From Bacillota bacterium (GTDB lineage: Bacteria > Bacillota > Clostridia > Christensenellales > Aristaeellaceae), in contig JAEYQQ010000092.1 of the NCBI GenBank assembly GCA_023409955.1, positions 1 through 6,719 of the forward strand: a stretch of 6,719 bases of DNA, read 5' to 3'. Below the pieces are notes generated by a model. The model was given only the letters and a program-made list of their open reading frames with translations, was not told where the DNA came from and did not search any database. Below, piece by piece: positions 1 through 4,866 of the stretch. The translations under genes were made by a program, and so were the position numbers. Within the stretch, counting starts at the first letter, position 1. The number at the start of each line of letters is the position of its first letter.

Positions 1-583
1 CTGCTACATAACACTCTGTTAGATTTCCATATATCGTTTCTAAGCCATCATCATGCCGAATGCGGACAACACGTTCCTCGCCATCGCCATGAGCAACATT
101 CATAACTTCTCCGTCAGCAGCAGCTCGAATATCCCGTGAGATGCCCAACAACCCGATATATGGTTCTTCTTCACTATATGTATGCACCACATCGCCATGA
201 ATGGGAGCGGTTACCTGGATTGCTTCATTGTTATTCCAGAATACCAGTGCAGATTCAGGTAGAAGATTGCTGACAAAAGACAGTTTCCCAAGGGTTTCGT
301 CCAAATTCATATTGACACTGTCTTTTACTGCAGTAAACACATCTTGGGTTTGGGGAAGTGCTGCGCTTCGCACAGCTACAACAAATAACAGCAGTGCAGC
401 AGCTACAGCTACATTGCGTGTCAGGTTCTCCACAATACTCTTTTTTGGTGTTTGAACCCACTTGATCTGTTCTTCATTTTTCGTAAGCTCTTTTTGCGGA
501 ACAGTAACAGGCCCATTCACCTGGTTTCGGCGAACCACCTGCATGGGCTTTACCTGTGCTTTAGGTAAAGGATTTTTTGACAT
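1..583 (-). CDS. Membrane-anchored protein with degenerate M23/LytM domain, SpoIVFA/SpoIIQ-like, 3'-truncated
   Basis: The ATG at 581-583 follows an AGGAG site by 8 nt and opens 194 codons that run off the left edge. Residues 1-56 are hydrophilic and basic near the membrane (Lys47, Lys48, Arg56), suggesting a cytoplasmic tail. Residues 57-71 (NVAVAAALLLFVVAV) form one membrane segment. From about 73 the chain should be outside the cytoplasm: a linker with LGKLSFVSNLLPES (98-111), then a LytM-like domain from about 124, recognised by APIHG (126-130), IRAAADGEV (152-160) and HDDGLETIYGNL (177-188). Active M23 enzymes have HxxxD and YAHL. The aligned positions here are Leu145, Ser149 and Asn187, so zinc binding looks lost; the final HxH lies outside the window. 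Degenerate LytM domains after a single membrane segment are known in the sporulation proteins SpoIVFA (partner of protease SpoIVFB) and SpoIIQ. I favour SpoIVFA-like but cannot separate the two without the C-terminus and next gene. The reading frame is well supported; the exact role is uncertain. Confidence 0.78.
   Translation of the reverse strand, partial: MSKNPLPKAQVKPMQVVRRNQVNGPVTVPQKELTKNEEQIKWVQTPKKSIVENLTRNVAVAAALLLFVVAVRSAALPQTQDVFTAVKDSVNMNLDETLGKLSFVSNLLPESALVFWNNNEAIQVTAPIHGDVVHTYSEEEPYIGLLGISRDIRAAADGEVMNVAHGDGEERVVRIRHDDGLETIYGNLTECYVA
548..570. repeat. Perfect 8-bp inverted repeat in the first codons of the LytM gene
   Basis: CTTTACCT and AGGTAAAG are exact reverse complements separated by 7 nt, covering about codons 5-12 of the gene that starts at 583. 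In its mRNA this would be a hairpin beginning about 13 nt after the start codon, at the edge of the initiation footprint. On the plus strand it is followed by GATTTTTT, which looks terminator-like, but the stem has only 3 G-C pairs and no plus-strand gene is seen. Confidence 0.5.
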
Positions 584-591
584 GATATCCA

Positions 592-596
592 CTCCT
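592..596 (-). promoter_or_regulatory. Ribosome binding site of the degenerate LytM gene
   Basis: AGGAG, 8 nt before the ATG at 583, defines the start of this gene. All five bases lie in the 3' arm of the perfect inverted repeat at 589-622, so in a read-through transcript the site could be base-paired and masked. Confidence 0.85.
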
Positions 597-604
597 CTCT
601 GCTA

Positions 605-612
605 AGTATATG
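605..612 (-). promoter_or_regulatory. Possible -10 element inside the inverted-repeat loop
   Basis: CATATACT in the 60-nt gap before the LytM gene matches the B. subtilis sigma-E -10 consensus (CATACAnT) at all but one of its fixed positions, and contains TATACT, one base from the sigma-A -10. No good -35 element is visible at 14-15 nt (sigma-E) or 16-18 nt (sigma-A), so the call is weak. A transcript from it would start near 597-599, just upstream of the ribosome binding site. Confidence 0.22.
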
Positions 613-643
613 ACAGGAGTGGCGCAATTCATGAAAGACTTAT

Positions 644-1888
644 TTAATTCAGACAGCCTGCTTTTTGCATATGCACAAGTGCTTTTTCAAGCGCAATTTT
701 TCCATGTCCATAGGTCAAACCACCCTGAAGATATGCGATGAAAGGTTCACGCATGGGAGCATCTGCGCTGAGTTCTATGGAGGCACCGGAAACAAAGGTG
801 CCGGCGGCCATGATCACTTGATTTTGATACCCAGGCATGTCCCAAGGTTCTGGAACAGCCATGCTGTCTACCGGAGAAGCGGCCTGTATCCCCTGACAAA
901 AGGCAATCAGACGTTCAGGTGATTGCATTTCAATGGCCTGTATGATGTCTGAACGTACAGCGAAGGCAGAAGGTGTTGTCTTCAAGCCAAGCAGTTCAAA
1001 TATCCGTGCTGCAAGTATGGCAGTTTTTAGTGCCTGAACGACCACATGAGGAGCCATGAACAAACCTTGGTAAAAGGGCTGGTAACTACCAGCGTAGGAC
1101 CCAACTTCCTGTCCAACACCTGGGGCTGTAAGGCGTGCAGCAATGCGGTGGATGCATTTTTCCTTACCGGCTATGTATCCACCGGTAGGAGCCAGGCCAC
1201 CACCTGGATTTTTTATCAGACTGCCGACGCAAACATCCGCTCCATACTCAATGGGTTCCGTTTTTTGAACGAACTCGCCGTAGCAATTGTCCACCATCAA
1301 AACTATGCCCGGGTATTTTTCATGCAAAATTTTTGCCAAGGGCGCTATATCTTGCGGATTTAGAGAATCACGCCAGGCATATCCCCGGCTTCGCTGAACC
1401 ATAACAACTTTTGTGTTGGGATGAATAGCTTTTGCTATGGCGTGTAGATCAAGCTTTCCGTCATCGGTAAGTTCTACATGACTGTAAGATACATTCATTT
1501 CCTTGAGGGAACCAGGTTCATCGCCAGCTATGCCAATTACTCCATCCAATGTATCATACGGTTTACCAGAAGCAGAGAGAAGATGATCCCCCGGCAGCAA
1601 TAGGCCGAATAAGCATAAAGCAAGGGCATGTGTTCCAGATGCAATGTGGGGCCTTACGATGGCGGCTTCTGCGTGAAAGATGTCAGCAAAGATAGCCTCC
1701 AGGGTATCACGACCGACATCTCCATAGCCATAGCCAGTGGTAGGAGAAAAATGGCGGGCAGCCACTTGATGTTTTTGCATGGCATCTAGAACACGTTTGG
1801 TATTGAACAATTCAACTTCTTCCATAGCGGAAAAAATTTCAGCACAGTCAGATTGAGCTTTAGTAATTAGCTTGTTAATATCCAGCAT
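644..1888 (-). CDS. ynbB: PLP-dependent methionine gamma-lyase / 'aluminium resistance' family protein (YnbB-like)
   Basis: This is a 414-aa fold-type I PLP enzyme of the family often annotated 'methionine gamma-lyase family' or 'cystathionine beta-lyase family protein involved in aluminium resistance' (Pfam Met_gamma_lyase). The names come from homology; substrate and physiological role are not established, so C-S lyase activity is an inference. Visible elements: a GYGYGDVGRDTLE segment (52-64); ASGTHAL (83-89) in the cofactor-phosphate region; GKPYDTL (108-114), whose Tyr probably stacks on the cofactor; MVDNCYGEF (198-206), with Asp200 as the likely partner of the pyridine nitrogen; and SLIKNPGGG (223-231), with Lys226 as the Schiff-base lysine. 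The C-terminus YLQGGLTYGHGKIAL is characteristic of the family. Length is typical and nothing is missing. No signal peptide or membrane segment is seen, so it should be cytosolic. The ATG is 1 nt after the miaA stop and its AGAGGA site lies inside the miaA 3' end, pointing to translational coupling. Confidence 0.92.
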   Translation of the reverse strand: MLDINKLITKAQSDCAEIFSAMEEVELFNTKRVLDAMQKHQVAARHFSPTTGYGYGDVGRDTLEAIFADIFHAEAAIVRPHIASGTHALALCLFGLLLPGDHLLSASGKPYDTLDGVIGIAGDEPGSLKEMNVSYSHVELTDDGKLDLHAIAKAIHPNTKVVMVQRSRGYAWRDSLNPQDIAPLAKILHEKYPGIVLMVDNCYGEFVQKTEPIEYGADVCVGSLIKNPGGGLAPTGGYIAGKEKCIHRIAARLTAPGVGQEVGSYAGSYQPFYQGLFMAPHVVVQALKTAILAARIFELLGLKTTPSAFAVRSDIIQAIEMQSPERLIAFCQGIQAASPVDSMAVPEPWDMPGYQNQVIMAAGTFVSGASIELSADAPMREPFIAYLQGGLTYGHGKIALEKALVHMQKAGCLN

Positions 1889-1889
1889 G

Positions 1890-2837
1890 TTATTTATCCT
1901 CTTGCGTTAATTGTAATACATCATTCACCTGTTGAATGGCTTTACTTACAAGATCGTGTGAAAGCGCATCCAGCCAATAAATCCCCTCTGTCCTACGGAA
2001 CCATGTCATCTGCCTTTTTGCATAATGACGAGTACCCAGTTTGATGGCAGCTATCGCCTGGGAAAGAGATTGTTCACCACGGATTACAGGAACCAATTCT
2101 TTATAGCCCAAGCCTTGCATCGCCTGTGCGTCGGCCGTAACCCCCATTTCAAGCAGCCGTTCAACTTCCGCAGGAAGCCCTGATCGGATCATCTCGTCTA
2201 CCCTGTCTTCGATGCGTTTGTAGAGCAGGTCTCTCTCCACTGTCATACCAAGGATGCACAGCTGATATGGACATTGCACATTGTCTGTTTGCTTCTGATC
2301 TGAAAATGGCCTACCAGTGAGTTCATAGACTTCCAGCGCTCTGATAATCCGGCGGATATCATTTCTGTGAAGGCGTTGCGCAGTGACAGGATCAATTTTT
2401 AAAAGCATGGAACAAAGGGTATCTACGCCATTCTCTTCCTGGGATATGGCCGTTAGCCTTTCCCTGATAGCAGGATCAGCTTGTGTGCCGCCTAGCTCCA
2501 TGGATGAAGTGAGCGCTTTTAGATATAGCCCTGTCCCACCTGTCAGGATGGGAATTTTCCCTCGCTGAAGAATGTCATCAATGCATACTTTGGCTTGTCT
2601 TGCATAATCTGCCACTGAAAATGCGTCATTTGGATCAGCAATATCCAACATGTGGTGCGGTATGCCATTGCGCTCCTCAAGCGAAGGCTTTGCAGTACCG
2701 ATGTTCATATGCCGGTAGATCTGCATGGAATCCATGGCGACCACTTCACCCTGAAGTTTTCGGCCAAGGGCAATGGACAGGTTGGTTTTACCGCTGGCAG
2801 TAGGGCCTGCGATAACAATCAAAGGAGGCTTATGCAC
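1890..2837 (-). CDS. miaA: tRNA dimethylallyltransferase MiaA
   Basis: MiaA transfers a dimethylallyl group from DMAPP to N6 of A37 in tRNAs reading UNN codons, giving i6A, which improves codon-anticodon pairing. I place the start at GTG 2835-2837. The protein is then 315 aa (family about 300-320) and begins VHKPPLIVIAGPTASGKT, the normal MiaA N-terminus; a GGAAGGA site lies 10 nt upstream. An in-frame ATG at 2924 would add 29 non-conserved residues and overlap mutL by 68 nt. Motifs in the 315-aa numbering: P-loop GPTASGKT (11-18); DSMQIY with the conserved Asp36; GTAKP (47-51); TGGTGLY (99-105); RRIIRALEVYELTGRP (162-177); GYKEL (244-248); and the basic tRNA-contacting RHYAKRQMTWFRR (270-282). 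All key residues seem present. It lies 19 nt after mutL and 1 nt before the PLP-enzyme gene, inside one transcription unit. Unlike the usual Bacillota arrangement, hfq does not follow it. Confidence 0.97.
   Translation of the reverse strand: MHKPPLIVIAGPTASGKTNLSIALGRKLQGEVVAMDSMQIYRHMNIGTAKPSLEERNGIPHHMLDIADPNDAFSVADYARQAKVCIDDILQRGKIPILTGGTGLYLKALTSSMELGGTQADPAIRERLTAISQEENGVDTLCSMLLKIDPVTAQRLHRNDIRRIIRALEVYELTGRPFSDQKQTDNVQCPYQLCILGMTVERDLLYKRIEDRVDEMIRSGLPAEVERLLEMGVTADAQAMQGLGYKELVPVIRGEQSLSQAIAAIKLGTRHYAKRQMTWFRRTEGIYWLDALSHDLVSKAIQQVNDVLQLTQEDK
1897..1902 (-). promoter_or_regulatory. Ribosome binding site of the YnbB-like gene
   Basis: AGAGGA within the last codons of miaA, 8 nt before the ATG at 1888. 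Ribosomes finishing miaA at 1890 would expose or re-use it, which is consistent with coupled translation. Confidence 0.8.
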
Positions 2838-2847
2838 GAGTGGATCT

Positions 2848-2854
2848 TCCTTCC
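2848..2854 (-). promoter_or_regulatory. Ribosome binding site of miaA
   Basis: GGAAGGA sits in the 19-nt gap after the mutL TAG, 10 nt before the GTG at 2837. It supports the GTG start, which gives the normal MiaA length. The spacing is slightly long and the start codon is non-AUG, so initiation may be moderate. Confidence 0.7.
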
Positions 2855-2856
2855 GG

Positions 2857-4854
2857 CTATTGAATGCGCTTAAAACGCTTGTCAAGCTCCTGATGGGTGA
2901 TGGAGATGACCAGTGGGCGACCATGGGGGCATGTAGGGGTTACACCTGTCTCTGTTGTTCTGCGGACCAAATCCTCGATTTCCACCTGAGGGAGACGCTC
3001 TCCCCCCTTTACCGCACGCTTACAGGCCATCTGCAAAATGGCAGTCCGCCTTTTCTCAAGGGTTGTAAGACCGCGTGTGTTCTCCAACTCGTCCAAAAGC
3101 TCCAGAAAAAAACCTTTGGCCTGAGGTTGGCCCAAAATGACAGGAACAGCGCGTATTTGGACCGTATGTCCTCCGAAGCTGTCGACTTCAAAACCAGCCT
3201 GCAAAAGCGCCTCTCGATTATCTTTAAAGGTCTCCATTTCCTTGTGCGTTAGTGAAACGACCTGAGGTAGGAGTAAGGGTTGTGCGGCTGCTTTCTGGTC
3301 ATATGCTTTCATCATATGATCGAACAAAAGCCGCTCATGGGCAGCGTGTTGGTCAATCAACAGTAATTGTGTCCCGTATTCAATGAGGATATATGTTTTG
3401 AAGACTACACCAAGGATTACGAGATCGGGCTTGGCTTCTTTTTCAGGCAACACTAATATGGTATCTGACTTGTCCTGCGTTATCAGGCTGTCTGTTTTCA
3501 ACTGCTCTGGCGCTTTAACAAGCGTATCTTGTGGTGAACTAACTATATGAGCCTTAGTAAAAGATGGAGCATATGTTTCCCTAAAAACATTGCCTTGCTC
3601 CCAATTTTGCGTAGGTATCACAATGGACCTATAGGCTGAGGGCATATCGGCAGCAGGCTTTGATATAACTTCTGCATTGGGCACATTTGGCGCTGGATTA
3701 TCATCTAGTGAGAAAGCGGTGGGCTTTAAAGGGGCCACTAAGCTTGTTGAATTGGACAATTCGTGCTTATTCTCAGGCTTCCTTTGTATCGTTACGCTAT
3801 TGGGGAAAAGTGTACCTTTTGCTTCCGGGGGGGTGAGTTCCATTTCTGGTATATTAGTGAGCGCTTCATCATGGTGCAATACATCCAGAATCAAATCACG
3901 GACAGCTTCATAAACTTCGATTTCTTTTTGAAAGCGGACTTCCATTTTGTTAGGATGCACATTCACATCCACAGCATCAAAAGCCATTTTCAAATGCAGT
4001 ACACAGGTAGGAAAGTGACCTATTGTTACCCTTTCTTTACAACCCTGTTCCAATGCCTGGGCCAGTAAAGCACTTTTTAGATAACGGCCGTTGATAAAAA
4101 AAGATTGGTGACTACGTGTGCCTCTTGCGCTGTCCCCTATTCCAACATAACCTTCCATCCACAGACCCCTGGAACCACCGGATATAAAACGCATGGACTT
4201 TAGCATTTCCTTGCCGTAAATGCTGAATACGGCAGACTCTAATTTACCATCTCCTGGACTATGGTAGATGACCTTGCCCTGACTTATCAGCCGATAGGAT
4301 ATACCGGGGTTAGACAAAATCAAACGCATAACAAGATCAGATACCAACGCTGCCTCCGCAGCGGGCTTCTTTAAGAACTTTAAGCGAACCGGTGTGTTAA
4401 AGAATAAGTCTTTAACAACAAATGTGGTACCTTGAGGACAGGCTGCTTCCCTAATCTCCTGAATTATACCACCTTCGTTTACCACAGTAATGCCGCTGTC
4501 CTCATCCCGAACACGGGTTGTACAGGTTACTTTACTTACTGCGGCAATGGAAGCAAGGGCTTCACCACGAAAGCCCAGCGTCTCAATATGGAATAAGTCT
4601 TCTGATGATGCAATCTTACTTGTGGCATGACGCTCAAAGGCCATGCGGATTTGTGGTTGGGGGATACCGCTTCCGTTATCGGTGATGCGAAAATAGGTAA
4701 TTCCCCCATCCCGTATTTCTATGGTTATGGCGCTGGCACCGGCATCCATGCTGTTTTCCACCATTTCCTTGATGGCGGCAGCAGGACGCTCCACAACCTC
4801 ACCGGCAGCAATTTTGCCGATGACCTCAGGTGACAGCTTTTCTATTGGACGCAT
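2857..4854 (-). CDS. mutL: DNA mismatch repair protein MutL (GHKL ATPase with endonuclease domain)
   Basis: MutL is recruited by MutS; its ATP-driven dimer nicks the strand to be repaired. The protein is 665 aa (family about 600-680). The ATG at 4854 is chosen because an AAGGAGG site precedes it by 5 nt and the protein then opens with the family-typical KIAAGEVVERP. An upstream in-frame ATG at 4914 would run 50 nt into mutS. The N-terminal GHKL ATPase shows ENSMDAGA (catalytic Glu30, Mg-binding Asn34), DNGSGI (59-64), GFRGEAL (94-100) and GTTF (142-145). A low-complexity Ser/Pro/Thr/Ala linker spans about 330-477. The C-terminal nuclease domain has DQHAAHE (501-507), QPLLLP (525-530, candidate beta-clamp peptide), ACKRAVKGGERL (from 610) and CPHGRP (642-647). 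This is the set found in MutL of bacteria lacking MutH. Oddity: the last acidic residue of DQHA(x)2E(x)4E is Asp512, not Glu. The linker holds a C7 tract. The gene starts 10 nt after mutS and is surely co-transcribed with it. Confidence 0.98.
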   Translation of the reverse strand: MRPIEKLSPEVIGKIAAGEVVERPAAAIKEMVENSMDAGASAITIEIRDGGITYFRITDNGSGIPQPQIRMAFERHATSKIASSEDLFHIETLGFRGEALASIAAVSKVTCTTRVRDEDSGITVVNEGGIIQEIREAACPQGTTFVVKDLFFNTPVRLKFLKKPAAEAALVSDLVMRLILSNPGISYRLISQGKVIYHSPGDGKLESAVFSIYGKEMLKSMRFISGGSRGLWMEGYVGIGDSARGTRSHQSFFINGRYLKSALLAQALEQGCKERVTIGHFPTCVLHLKMAFDAVDVNVHPNKMEVRFQKEIEVYEAVRDLILDVLHHDEALTNIPEMELTPPEAKGTLFPNSVTIQRKPENKHELSNSTSLVAPLKPTAFSLDDNPAPNVPNAEVISKPAADMPSAYRSIVIPTQNWEQGNVFRETYAPSFTKAHIVSSPQDTLVKAPEQLKTDSLITQDKSDTILVLPEKEAKPDLVILGVVFKTYILIEYGTQLLLIDQHAAHERLLFDHMMKAYDQKAAAQPLLLPQVVSLTHKEMETFKDNREALLQAGFEVDSFGGHTVQIRAVPVILGQPQAKGFFLELLDELENTRGLTTLEKRRTAILQMACKRAVKGGERLPQVEIEDLVRRTTETGVTPTCPHGRPLVISITHQELDKRFKRIQ
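3827..3833 (-). repeat. C7 homopolymer tract in mutL
   Basis: Seven consecutive C on the coding strand (G7 on the plus strand) encode Thr341-Pro342-Pro343 at the start of the MutL linker. A one-base slip would separate the ATPase from the endonuclease domain by frameshift. The tract is directly visible; its instability is inferred. Confidence 0.6.
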
Positions 4855-4859
4855 GGATA

Positions 4860-4866
4860 CCTCCTT
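4860..4866 (-). promoter_or_regulatory. Ribosome binding site of mutL
   Basis: AAGGAGG lies 5 nt before the ATG at 4854 and overlaps the last bases of the mutS TAA stop. It fixes the mutL start against the longer in-frame ATG at 4914 and suggests that translation of mutL is coupled to termination on mutS. Confidence 0.9.

Larger units (their letters stand above)
589..622 (-). promoter_or_regulatory. Inverted repeat masking the Shine-Dalgarno of the LytM gene
   Basis: In the mRNA the arm CCACTCCT (from 622 to 615) is perfectly complementary to AGGAGTGG (from 596 to 589), an 8-bp stem with 5 G-C pairs and an 18-nt loop. The 3' arm contains the whole Shine-Dalgarno. There is no U-run after the stem, so it is not an intrinsic terminator. 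The repeat itself is certain; its role as a translational switch is inferred. Confidence 0.5.

Noticed and set aside
201..455. Plus-strand 84-codon open frame
   Set aside because: It is antisense to the LytM gene, whose minus-strand frame shows a clear membrane segment and LytM motifs. The alanine/serine/threonine-rich product is a mirror of the alanine- and leucine-rich coding strand.
548..578. Intrinsic terminator on the plus strand (8-bp hairpin followed by T6)
   Set aside because: The stem has only 3 G-C pairs, lies at the start of a minus-strand gene, and there is no plus-strand gene to terminate. The hairpin is kept only as an inverted repeat.
631..741. Plus-strand 36-codon frame starting ATG at 631 with AGGAG 11 nt upstream
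   Set aside because: The AGGAG exists only because the minus-strand ribosome binding site is part of an inverted repeat. The frame is antisense to the conserved 3' end of the ynbB-type gene and its product resembles nothing I recognise.
2773..3252. Plus-strand 159-codon open frame
   Set aside because: It lies antisense to the conserved MutL endonuclease domain and the miaA start, with no recognisable domain; best explained as a shadow of mutL.
3311..3320. 10-bp perfect palindrome ATCATATGAT
   Set aside because: It sits inside conserved mutL coding sequence next to the nuclease motif and is short enough to occur by chance; there is no reason to see an operator.
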